Assembly: GCA_025716855.1 (NCBI GenBank)
Contig: JAIXMQ010000111.1
Location: 1 to 60,053 of the forward strand
Direction: 5' to 3'
DNA length: 60,053 nt
DNA from: Pilaira anomala
Lineage: Eukaryota > Mucoromycota > Mucoromycetes > Mucorales > Mucoraceae
Below are positions 26,493-37,341 of this stretch, in pieces. Below the pieces are notes generated by a model, which was not told the origin of the DNA, did not search any database, and saw only the letters and a program-made list of their open reading frames with translations. The position numbers and the translations under genes are program-made. The stretch's first letter is position 1. Every line of letters begins with the position of its first letter.

Positions 26493-26896
26493 TTATGTTT
26501 GTTGCGTTTTCGGTTCAGTAGTAACAGAATGTTCACTAACAGCTGGGGAATAATAATCCAGAAGAGAATCAAGATGATTTTCAGAAACAGCCGGAAGCAT
26601 ATAATCTTGACTAAGTTCAGGCTGATAATATTGCTGCTGCTGTTGTTGTTGTTGTTCAGAATTCGTAATGATTGGATGAGGTAGTGGTGCAGTCGTACGA
26701 TGTTTATGCGGTTCTACTTCTTCTAAAAACGTTTTTTCGTCTTCATGTTCTGACCTAGTAGGCAACTTTTTTAAAGAATCTTGTCTAGGTGGTGCATAGG
26801 ATTGTTGAAGTAATGTGTTGCTGTTTCTTTTAATCAAATTTGGTTCGTTCATATTACGTGTGGGTACAGGACTATTGTTATTATTATAATAATTGT

Positions 26897-26927
<31 letters not shown>

Positions 26928-29909
26928 AGTTTCGGAAGTGGAACGGTTCATTGGATGTGGTTGATAAGAAGTTGCTTCGGATTGGTATCGAGGTGGTATA
27001 ATTCTTGTAGTATTTGGTTCTGTAGAAGAAGATGAAATAACAGATCTTGTATTATTATATGGCGGTGGTTGCTGCTGCTGCTGTTGTTGCTGTGGCTGAT
27101 GTGAAGTAATACGTTGTGGAGGTTGAGTATTGATATTGTTTGGAGGAGGGGGAGCGCCAATAATGGTCGTCAAGTTTGGAGGATATATATTATTATTATT
27201 ATACGATTGATCTAAAGAATAAAAACCTCCAGGAGAATCAGGTACATTATGATTATTCATTAACATGGCAGGATTCATTGGTTGAGTCAATAACATATTA
27301 CTGGTAGCCACAACGGGTGGTGAGGAACTAGGACCACGGATATAAAGTAAATTACTTTGAGAGAATTGACTGTATGGACTTTTTCCCATGCGTGCTTGGT
27401 TTAACTTGTATTCGTTGTTTTTTCTGGCATTTTCTTCAGAGATTGAGAAAAGATATTCAAAATTGAGAATCAAGTCTTCAAATAAATCGTCAGGAGACCA
27501 ATCCTTCATCGCACTATCTTCTGTTTGGTTAAAATCATGGAATATAACTGGTGTGAATATCAGGGCTAAATTCTGAATGGTCATTTTATTTATGCTGCAG
27601 TTAGCATAAACGCTATTTTTTTTTTTAAAAAAAAAAGAGTTAGTTATACAAGTTCTAGCTTTCTTTTTTTTTTCTTTTTTTTTTTACTTTGAAAGATGAC
27701 GAATAATCCAATGCAAAGTACTTCTATGAGCTAAAGATAAGCTTGTAAGTTTAGTTTCCAATAAACCAAATCTTTGAGGCTGTGATAAACTTTCTATAGT
27801 GAAACTAGTTTTTAGTATAAAATTGGAAATAACAAAATATTTTAAAAAGTATACTTAACTACTATAAGTAGATCTGTTCTGTACATTAAAGTCAAATAAA
27901 GGTCTCTTTAATTCACGTATGTACATCTTTAAGACGGTTGCGATTGTAAATACATCGTATTTTGAATCCAATACGACTTTATCTTCATCTAATTCGAATT
28001 GATGTTTTAGGACTTCTATATTGGTTTGTCTACCAGAAACTCGGTATAAACCTTCTTTTTGAAGGCCACCCATAGTTTCAATTGCTTCTATACATTTCGT
28101 GACAATTAATGGTACAGTTCTTTTATGCTCATAAGCATATGTCTCTAATGATCCACCGAATAATACTTCTATATTTATATTGTTAATATATACTTTTTTT
28201 TTTTTTTTTTTTAAAAAAAAAAGTTAATTTGTTATTCATTTACCTTTACATTTCCCTTCCAAATAAAAATTTTCATATCGCACAGGCGTAGGTAAAACAT
28301 AACCTTGAGATTGATAATGCATGGAAAATAATTGAATATCTTTGTAACTATCGATATTGATGGCAGCTTCATAGGAGGCACTTGAAACCTTATAAAATAA
28401 AGTAAAGGTGATTAATAAAAAAGTGTGATTTAAATGATATAATCATGCTTCTTTTACCTCGATTTCTACTTTAAGACTTTCAAGTTCAGATTGAAGAATC
28501 TTGGATAAAGAGCTTTTGACAGTATCTGTCTTTCTTTTGATTGTATTCTTGAGTTGCTAAATAAATCGAAAAAATATATATGATCTTAATATCCAAGCTG
28601 ATTTTTTTTTTTTTTTTTTTTTGGTTAAAAGTTTGTACCATATAAACTTCTTCAGTAGTATATGTCTGTTTCTTTCTTAAGTTTTCTAAGGTCAAGACAC
28701 CTTCTCGATATTCACAATCTGCATCCGTAATATCTTTTTTCATTTTAGCAACTTTAGTATTTTGTTTATTTTGATCCAAAGGAATCAATGCATTTCCAGC
28801 AGCTCGTGTACGCATTTGAGATATTAAACCTGCCATCCCTTTTTTATTATGTTGGTCCGATGAATTGTTAAAAGAAAGTATCGAGGAAGCATCAATATCT
28901 TTACTTAGTTGTTCCCATGTCATTTTTGATTGTTGATCCAACGAATTTCTATTTGATTTGTAATAATCCGTGTTATCTTCTAGAGAGCTTTTAGGCTGTC
29001 CTTGTGAATTCAAAGATTGCTGTTGCTGTTGTTGCTGCTGCTGCTGCTGTTGTTGTTGTTGTTGCTGTTGCTGTTGGACCAGTTGGTTTTGAAAATTGTT
29101 TTGAGAATTCTTTAAATCTTCACATTTTGTAGTATATGCTTTTTGAAGCTTTTTTTTTTTTTTTTTTTTGAAATGATCAGAAAAAAAAAAACGTTATATT
29201 CTTTTTAGTAAAATATTTCTTTTACCTTTACTATATCACGATTACGAAATGTAGTATAATTTTGATTTGCATCATATAATTTTGTTTTAAACGTCTTTCT
29301 GTTCTGTTCTTCTTGTTCCTAAATACGTACAAGTTACACAAAGCCTCATGTCAGTATATCTAAAATAGAGAGAGAGAAGGGGAGAACTTAATTTTTAATC
29401 ACCTTTAGCTTCACTAGAGCATCTATTTCTAGTCGAATTGTATCTCTCATCCTTTGACGGCTATTGATCATATCCACGATCGTAGCTTCATATGTTTTTA
29501 CAGCCGTTTGAAAAGTTAATTGATTTTCATGGTTTAATGAAGGCCTATCACCGTCATGAGTATAAGCCATCTTTCTGACCTTATAGAGTGCAGCCAAATA
29601 GGCTTCTTCTGCTGCATGACTAGAATTCTGTGTGTGAGGATAAGGGAGCCTTTTTTTTTTTTTTAATATTATTTATTTTCTTTTACCGGGCACGAAGCAT
29701 AGCAATAACTCCTTCCAGGTCATTAATACTATATTTAAACGTCATGTTCACAAAGTCAAAATGCTTGTCTATACTTGCAAGCTAACAAAATAAAGTATCA
29801 GAAAAACTTGTTTTTAAGAACGTTTCAAGATGAATAAAGGTACCTCGTCATCGCTTGCTTGTTGTGATAAGCTACGTCCCCTGTTTCGATTCATATAAAC
29901 CGAAGTCAT
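26493..29909 (-). CDS. F-BAR and RhoGAP domain protein (Rgd1-like)
   Basis: Ten exons fit in phase: 29909-29844, 29781-29687, 29619-29403, 29318-29226, 29148-28639, 28556-28458, 28388-28244, 28168-27863, 27793-27688, 27594-26493, giving 912 residues. Residues about 23-330 form an F-BAR-type helical domain interrupted by a polyQ stretch (DNA about 29010-29076). A RhoGAP domain follows (about 393-580), with VPLIVTKCIEAIE, the arginine finger in EGLYRVSGR, and NKMTIQNLALIFTP. The C-terminal 300 residues are disordered, rich in Gln, Asn, Pro and Thr, with two polyQ and a polyT run. It should stimulate GTP hydrolysis on Rho-type GTPases at curved membrane, the opposite of the RhoGEF at 16-19 kb. 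Splice sites for exons 8/9 have one close alternative. The 3' splice site before 29148 follows an A-tract, which is unusual. Confidence 0.88.
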
Positions 29910-29962
29910 GTCTTAATAAAAAAAAAAATAAAGAATTTATAAATGAGTAGATTGAAAAGTTT

Positions 29963-29993
<31 letters not shown>

Positions 29994-31551
29994 TATGCTT
30001 AAAAAAAAAAAAAAAGTTAAAAATAAAAAAAGGCACCATTTTTTTTAGAAAAAATCTTAAAATATTTATGAACACGTAGCTTTGAAGGTCTCATGATTTT
30101 GGTTTAGCCACAATATAGAAACAAAAAAGGGCTTTTCATTATTTACTTTTGCCTCAAATATGTGAGAAGCAACTATTAACTTTATTTCGAAAAAAAAAAG
30201 GGTTTATTAAAGGTTTTTTTTTTTATAATCAATCCGAATGCTTCTCCTTACAGCTTTTATATTTATTTATTTTTAAATATGTAACAATATCCTTTTTTTT
30301 TTCTCGGCATTTGTTTTCTATTGTACATAATAGTGTAACTTTGGTACAGAATAAGCCCTTTTTTTGAGAGCCATTAAACTTCATCCGCCTCGACTTCTTG
30401 ATTCAGATATTGTTATATACGACTGCACATAACTTGTCATTAATAAATCTTGCCAGTAGTAGTAGTAGTAGCTCTTGAAATAAAATATATGTATCAATAT
30501 GTTTATGATTTCACACCGTTGAAGCCTTGATTTAAAACATCTTGATTTAGAACACCTTCTTGTCTGACCACACAAGTCATAACAGACCTAATAATCCTTA
30601 AAGGTACCACCATTTCTTTTTCAAAGCCTGTTCACTAGAAAGAGCTCTTCTTATTCTTAATATAGTATTTCTTCCTACTGGTTATAAAATAATTAATTTA
30701 AAATATTACCAATGTATGTTTGAAGTTTTTGGTTTTCTTCTTGAGTTTGATACTTGATATAACCTTTTTCAGCCTTAAAGCTGACCACTACGCCAGAGAT
30801 ACCAGATAAGTCATTCTAAAGTAGGTTAAATATTCTCTTAAGCAGGAGCAGAAAAAGCATAAGTTATCAAATGAGGGAGGGCAAACTCGCTTCAGATATT
30901 ATTACGATTTGTGCCATACGTAATACGAAGGCCTAATCGTCCAGTGCATAGCCTAAAAGCATGTTTCCATATTATTGCTTATTATATAATCTTAAAGGCT
31001 GATTTGAGTATGCGACAACCATTAGAGGTACCAACTTAATAACGAAGGTAGCTCAAGTCAAATCAGTGTCTCCCATCATGGCATGATTAATACGAGTACC
31101 GATGTCTAAGTACCAGAAGTATTATTTACTAATTGACAGTGTGCCTAGTTTTAAGTTGGCATACTATTTCTGTAGGCCGGAACCACTAAATGTCATCCGC
31201 CCACTTTCCTATAGCTATAAATAATGGGACACTTTTCAATAATAAAATACGAAGCCCCGTAATGAAATTGACATCATGATTGAACCACTATAGAGGTGAT
31301 CACTTGATCTTATCTTGGTGAAGGTTTTGTTATCTCCATACACGATATTGACTTTGAAACTCAGGCATTCAATGTAGTAATATAAACTTTTTTTTCCAAT
31401 TTTTTTTTTCCTTTTAAAATACTAACGTAAAATAAATAAATTTATTACTCGAAAACAAAATAGTATGATGTCTACATATGTTTTTTTTAAAACAAACTTC
31501 ATTTCCTTTTTTTTTTTTGTTTACGTGCATATACAAATTGGGAATATTGAT
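29910..31551. other. intergenic region with a possible coding remnant
   Basis: Mostly structureless AT-rich DNA with a (GA)n run at about 29969-29993. A minus-strand open stretch at 30693-30815 looks protein-coding in composition and is listed separately. Nothing else is recognised. Confidence 0.45.
30693..30815 (-). pseudogene. possible exon remnant of an unknown gene
   Basis: After a good acceptor (CTACTTTAG) the minus strand encodes 40 residues with typical coding composition (GISGVVVSFKAEKGYIKYQ...), then a stop. A GTAAT donor inside it could join to a downstream stretch encoding a basic peptide near 30600-30680. No start codon or upstream exon was found, so it is either a fragment of a decayed gene or chance. 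Confidence 0.25.
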
Positions 31552-31777
31552 CAGACCAATTTGTCCTAAAATCAGACAAATTTATGCTCGCCAATAAAAT
31601 TAATTTGGGTCTAGACACCTCAAATGTAAAAAAAAAAAAGTGTTTCACCTATAATCTGTACTAAAATGCAAATCATAGACTGAGATTCGTTCTGCGTTCA
31701 AATATAAAAATCAGACAAAAATTTTCGACCAATCATATTATTTTAAAATTTGTACTATTCTAGCACAAACTGGTCTG
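31552..31777. mobile_element. MITE-like element with about 34-bp terminal inverted repeats
   Basis: The left end starts CAGACCAATTTGTCCTAAAA; the reverse complement of the right end starts CAGACCAGTTTGTGCTAGAA. Over the first 21 bases 17 match, and an ACAAATTT block follows in both. The interior (about 160 bases) has no ORF. This is the structure of a non-autonomous DNA transposon, but no clear target-site duplication is visible and there is only one copy in the window. Confidence 0.5.
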
Positions 31778-32101
31778 GACAACACCATTTAATATATTTC
31801 TGTTTGTGAAACAGAAGCAAAATAGACAGTTATGTGTATACATACATACTACATATATCTTAATTCATATACAAAATTCTTTAATAAAAAAAGTTGTCGT
31901 GTTCAGAGAGTATGGGTTAAGACGGCGTTGTAAAATTTAGCGATAAGGGGGTATTGTGTTAATATTCAAAATTGTATATAAGCATAAGATTATGATGGTA
32001 TTTTTATAGTTATCTTCAGTAAACCAAAATAGGAGCTAAACCCAAAAACAAATTCATATCCTTTATCTTTTTTTTTTGTTACATGTTATTGGCTCGTTTT
32101 T

Positions 32102-32371
32102 TACTTATACATAAATAAACATTGTCTCTCAGAGTTCTTTGGAAAAAAAAATTTTTTTTTTTATTGACATGTGTTACAGAACCACAATATTTTAGCCAAT
32201 TCATGCATTTTTTTTAGGTAACACATCAACTTCATATGCTATATTTTTTTTTTTTTTTTACTTATACATCGAATAAATATACATTGCCTCTCAGAGTTCT
32301 TGATAAGAATTTTTTTTTTCGTTGATATGTGTTACAGAACATCAATGTTCTAGCCGCCTCATGGATTTTAT
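32102..32371 (+). repeat. tandem duplication upstream of the hairpin-rich gene
   Basis: Two diverged copies, about 32102-32215 and 32259-32371. Each runs: TACTTATACAT, an AATAAA-like patch, CATTG.CTCTCAGAGTTCTT, a T-run, TTGA.ATGTGTTACAGAAC, TTTTAGCC or TTCTAGCC, then CATG. The second copy ends about 70 bases before the ATG at 32444, so this is probably a duplicated promoter. Confidence 0.7.
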
Positions 32372-32443
32372 TATAAATACGATCGTTTTTTTTTTCATGT
32401 AATTTTTTTTTTTCTCTTTTCCTCACACATAACAGCTTTTAAA

Positions 32444-33133
32444 ATGGTCATTTTACCAATAATCTGCTATTTAATCACTGCGGTTACATTTATGTTTCGT
32501 AAGTACTATACGTGTTAATGTAATATTTGATTAAATTAATTTTTTTTTTTATATGTAGCTCCACTCGCCCCACTCTTCCAAGAGTACAAGGACACTTATT
32601 GTGTTCCTTTAATCTCGTCTGTTCCTGCCTGGAACGTAAAAAAAGCTTCTTCTCCTGCTGAAGTTTGTAAATCTGCCACAATCATGGCAGATTTGTTCCA
32701 AAAAGCATCCCCCGTGGATGTTTGTTATCCTGTCACGGAAAAAGGTCTCGTTGTTGTTGTCTCTCCTCTTGCTTTCCCTGTGTGTTCTGCTGTGGTTAGC
32801 GGTTGTAAACCCGATTTTACATCGGGTTTGTTTGAATTACAAGTCTCTCCCCCTCTTCCCTTTCCTTCTTGCCCGGTCCCATCTCCTTCTGATACCCTTT
32901 CTTCTCTTTTTTCGCCTGTTGGGTACTATCCCTTCAACCCTTTCTTCTCTCTCTGGACCGGCCCTAAATCTTTTACTTCAACAGTAAAAGATTTGTTTCA
33001 AGAAATGATTGTCGTGTTAAGAAGCAACCCTTTCACGACAATCATTGTAACAATTGAGGTCATTTACCTCCTCCGAAGGAGTAAACAAGGATGGCAAAGA
33101 AAATACCGTCCTTGTTCTCTTTGTTCTAAATAA
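32444..33133 (+). CDS. orphan secreted-type protein whose CDS is packed with DNA hairpins
   Basis: Two exons, 32444-32498 and 32559-33133, giving 209 residues. Residues 1-18 form a hydrophobic signal peptide or anchor. The rest is rich in Pro, Ser, Val and Cys (several well-spaced Cys), has a second hydrophobic segment near residues 180-190 (IIVTIEVIYLL), and ends in a basic Cys-containing tail. I do not recognise a family. Codon use is more C-rich than in the neighbours. The striking property is at DNA level: the second exon contains a series of perfect or near-perfect inverted repeats, for example arms of 12 bp at 32966-32977/32983-32994 and 13 bp at 33004-33016/33034-33046. A gene is supported by the intron, the signal-like start and the long open frame; its function is unknown. 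Confidence 0.65.
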
Positions 33134-33223
33134 ACTATCTTTCTCATAAAATATTTTTTTCCCATTTGTGCATAACTCTTTCTAATTTTTTAATGCTTTG
33201 AAATAATATAAAGTCACAGGTCA

Positions 33224-34540
33224 TAAAGAATGATCATTTTTCTTCTTTTTTTAAATAAACATTTCATATCCTGTTTTATTTTTAAGCAAAAGATGGTTAA
33301 AGTTTTCGAAACTGCACCTAAAGCAATAAAAGATCCCAACAGATCTGAAAGTGAAGTCGAACTTATGAAATCAGGAGCTCGGATTCACACAAGTAGCCAT
33401 TATCACCATCGTTAATAAAAAGCGACCTACAGTCCAAAATACTGTTGAAAGAGTGACTAAAACCAACACTCCAGTAAAGAGAACGAGTTCTGGAAGACCT
33501 AGTGACTTGGATGAGCACACAGCTTGCTATTTAGTGATTATAATAAGAAGGGACCGTTTCAAAACAATTGCGGATGTTCAACATGAATTAAGATCACTTA
33601 ACCAAGAACGATCAGAGCCAACTGTGAAGCGTTGGTTAAAGGAACTTGGCTTTAAGTCATATACTCCTGCTATTAAACACTTGATAAACGACTGCCAAAA
33701 AATAAAGACGACTTGCCTGGGCCAAAGAACAGGTAAATTGGACAGAAGAGCAATGGAAGAGAGTCATTTGGTCCGATGAATCTAGATTCAGAGGCCATGG
33801 TAAGGATGGACCTCCTCACGTCTTACGACAAACTGGTGAACGCTACTATTCTTGCCACGTATTGCGTTCAGTTAAGTTTGGGGGCGGTAGTTTTATGATT
33901 TGGGTATGTATCTGGTATGGAGGATATTTTCTCCTTTAGAGTTTGTTAAAGGAAATATGGACCAGGACGAATACATTAAAGTTATGGATGAAAAACTTCT
34001 TCCTTTCATGTTTGACTTACCTCCACTTGATCAGGATCCCTACATCTATCAATAAGGTAACGCGCACTGTCACAAAGGCACCTTTACCACATGGTGGAAG
34101 AATAGTCATTCGATAACATTGATGGATAATTGGCCCGCTCAAAATCCAGATCTTAATCCCATTGCGCATGTCTGGGATGAGCTGTCTTGTAGAATGAGGG
34201 ATAAGCAGGATGATATTACCAACATCGAAGATCTGAAGGAGAAGTTAAAAGAAGCTTGGTCAGAAATGACGGTCGAGTATATATCGAGAATCTTTACGAA
34301 AGTATGCCCAGAAGATGTAGGGCAGTTATAACTGCTAAAGGCGATGTTACTAAATATTAATTTTTCTAATTTTCTTTTATTGAACAACCTTATCTTTGTT
34401 CTTTCAAATTTTGAAGGCATCTCATCTGATTTATGACGTTTTATTGAGAAACGATAACAAAATGACTCAAAGGTGAATCGTTATAAATTACATAGTTATG
34501 TTTATTTTAAGAAAAAATCAAACACTCATTCTTATAGACA
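33224..34540 (+). mobile_element. decayed Tc1/mariner-type transposon
   Basis: The transposase remnant at 33293-34331 is flanked by similar inverted ends: an AAGAATGA motif followed by a T-rich tract and AAATAAACAT on the left (about 33226-33262), and its mirror image on the right (about 34500-34540). The TIR identity is by eye and imperfect; no TA duplication was confirmed. Confidence 0.55.
33293..34331 (+). pseudogene. Tc1-like DDE transposase pseudogene
   Basis: Pieces of a Tc1-type transposase are read in different frames. A helix-turn-helix region lies at 33453-33700 (SSGRPSDLDEH, TVKRWLKELGF), then WSDESRF near 33767-33787 (first catalytic Asp), then a GGSFMIW motif near 33883-33903, then the late PAQNPDLNPIAHVWDEL near 34132-34182 (with the catalytic Glu). 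Disabling changes seen: stop codons at 33413-33418, frame changes near 33410, 33700 and 33910, and a stop followed by Gly near 34053-34058 where the second catalytic Asp belongs. The copy is therefore dead. Nearby genes are unrelated. Confidence 0.85.
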
Positions 34541-34986
34541 TGTTATTTTTTGTCTGTATCATTTCGTAATATAACACACACACTCAAACACACACACAAG
34601 CTGCTGGTAGGTAACATACAATGTATTATTATAGTTTTATTTCATAAGTCCTAATATATACACAATTTATTTGGGTAAAAATTAAACATTACCTGCCTGG
34701 ATTTACAACTACGGGAAACTCTATCACCCACTCATCCCCCACCCCTCAAAATTACCCAATTGTTACGGTAGCAAAGTCCCTACGCTACTCCGTGTGCTTT
34801 ACTGACCTTAATTAGTCTTTTTGATAAAGAGAAACAAGGTATTGTAGATTATTCGGCTTTGAAAAAAAAAAGGCCTTGACTTTAGTACTTCCTTTTTCTT
34901 TATAAAAAAACGAGTTAATGTCAATAAACACATAGCTTAGAGTAGGAATTTGTACTGTAATGCAATAGTAGCTTCAAAAAAGCTCT

Positions 34987-35034
<48 letters not shown>

Positions 35035-35035
35035 G
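34541..35035. other. spacer between the dead transposon and the left inverted arm
   Basis: No gene. It contains a short (CA)n tract near 34573-34598, a 50-base motif near 34755-34806 shared with 26180-26230, and a T-run joined to a long A-run at about 34989-35032, directly at the edge of the inverted arm. Confidence 0.5.
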
Positions 35036-35167
35036 GGTGATTTAGGAATAAATGAGTGGTGGGCGATATTTAATTTTACCAATGATTTATATGAATAACA
35101 GAAACTTTTTTTTATTTTATTTTACAAAAGAGGTATAGATACAATGATATTTAAAGATATGTACAAA

Positions 35168-37341
35168 TTAAGTCATAATTCTTGCTTGTAAAGCAAGAGA
35201 ATTTTCGATAGAGTTACAATAGTTTTGATACTTGATAATTTCACGTAAAAGATAAACAGACTTATTTTCCCAGTTAATCAATGCTCTAGCATTATATTTG
35301 GAGCCAATAAAGTGAGTTTCCATCTTGGTTTTGATATCATAATGTTGATCCAATTGAGTAGTTAAGTTTTGAACATGGTTATGAAGAGTTTCAAGTTGAG
35401 CAGATTCTTCTAATTGGCTGCTGATAGTAGGAGAAGCAGGTGATTGCCATTCATGAATCATGGCAGAAGTAGATCCACTTTCTAAACAGTGACCCCAACC
35501 GTATTCCATAGAGCTAATACCACCAACTAAAGGTTCTTTGCTTTCACGAGCAGCCCAATAATTACAGGTAGAGACCCATTCTTCAACTTGTTCAGAAGAT
35601 CCAACTTGGAACACATAGATTGCTCCATTAGATGCTTGAAGAGTAAAAGCATGTTGACGTTGGCTGCTATACCCAGAAGGAAGAGGGTTGGCAAGAGCAT
35701 GTTTAAGACTGATTGTACCCATGAGTTGAGCATGAGACATCCAGTTACCATCTCCAACAAAAGAAGAGTTTGAGTTACTGGAACATTCAAGCTTGTACAT
35801 ACGAAGCTGGCTACGTTCAATGATCATGAAACAATCTTTCCAGTCACGGTGCTTTGCCTTTTGAGTGCTAGACTCTAAAAGATGCTTACGAGAGACCATA
35901 CCTTCTTTATAATAAGGTGCATTGCTAGTATAGGACATAGGGAGCTCAGTGTTTTGAAGATGAGAAGCAACAGCTTGATAATACATGATGGAAGAGATAG
36001 CAGATTCGACAGATTGAACAGTTTCATTATCACTATCATTTTCAGTGGTAGGTTTTTTCTTAATCATACTACCGACACTGCGTCTGATAGCAGCACTAAC
36101 ACGGTTATTGTTCATAGAGGTAAGAGGAGAAGAAGGATCGGTGATTTGGTTATAACGGATACTAGTGTACATTTGTTTAAGCATAGATTTAATTTCAGAT
36201 TCCCAAGTTTTGGATCCAATAGATAAAGAAGACATATTACGAGGCATAGAAGATTCAAGAGAACGGGCATAGGTATAAGATTGCATAGATACATCACTCG
36301 TGTTACTAGGAGTGCGTTGAAGAGGAGTCCAAGACTTGATAGAAGTGTTACCACTTTGAACAGAGATGGCATTCATAGTATTTTTGATAAAGGAAGTTTG
36401 TGACATTTTTTTATAGTCACCTTGAGCGACATGAAGATCAGTATTTAAAAGTAAAAGAGAGTAAACGATAGCATGAATGACATCTAAATACAAAGAAACA
36501 AAATGTTAGTAAAGTGAATCCTATAAAAAATTTATTAAATAAAAAACTATTTACCAATTGAGCCAAAGATAGATTGAGAATTACATTCGAAGTAGTGAGT
36601 AGAAAATTGAAGCAAGACGCGATCAATTTGTTGAGTCTCACCATTAAGATAAAGTTTTGAGCATAAGATACGGAAAGCTTGTTCGAGATTTAAACCATGG
36701 AAGTCAAAGTGAGACATATAAGATTGAAGAATAGCGTTGCTAGATTCTTTACCATTACCGATCCATTCAACCACTTTGTTCAAGTTACTGTAGACAGTAT
36801 TATCTTCATCCCAAATACGTTGGGCTAATTCAATGGCTGATTCATCAACTTTGTTATTATCGTACCAGACGATTTCAGTTGTTTCAGCTTTAGAGGGTGC
36901 AATGACTTCATTCTTTTTAACAATGGGAACAAAAGTGAGTTTATAGTGTGTCTTCTTTTCAGTGAATTTGTTGGTACATTTGTATGGTGCAGCTTTAGCA
37001 AGCTTCTTGAAGAGACGTTTTAAACATTTTGGCTTTGTTGAGTTACTTTTGACGGGTTCTGCTGGAAGAAAAGGAAGTGCGCCTTTCTTTTGTGAAGCTG
37101 TCAATTTAACTGGAATAGCAATAGGGGTGTGTTCGACTACGGGTGCGTTGGTTTTATTCATTGTTACTGTTGTTACTGAGATATATGAGCAAGGAAGTGT
37201 TGTAGATGATGCAGATGATGTTTTGATAGATGAGTACATGCAGATAGCAAAGATATGTAATAAAATAATAGTAGGTGAAAGTGTGAATATAAATAATAAG
37301 ATAGCAATGATGTTAATAATTTGTTGTGTTCGACTACTCAT
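35168..37341 (-). CDS. Sec7-PH Arf guanine nucleotide exchange factor, left copy
   Basis: Two exons, 37341-36555 and 36483-35168, giving 700 residues. It activates Arf-type GTPases at membranes. A hydrophobic N-terminal segment (about residues 7-40) could be a membrane anchor, followed by a basic linker. The Sec7 domain spans about 170-340; the catalytic Glu is about 235 in LNGETQQIDR, and the intron splits the domain just before DVIHAIVYSLLLLNTDLH. A PH domain lies at about 453-580, then a helical C-terminus. This order matches EFA6/PSD and yeast Yel1/Syt1-type ArfGEFs. The partner copy lies inverted at 57717-59899 and differs by only a few residues except at the two ends (three extra residues near position 62 in the other copy, and a changed C-terminal 40 residues). 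Both copies look intact. Confidence 0.88.
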
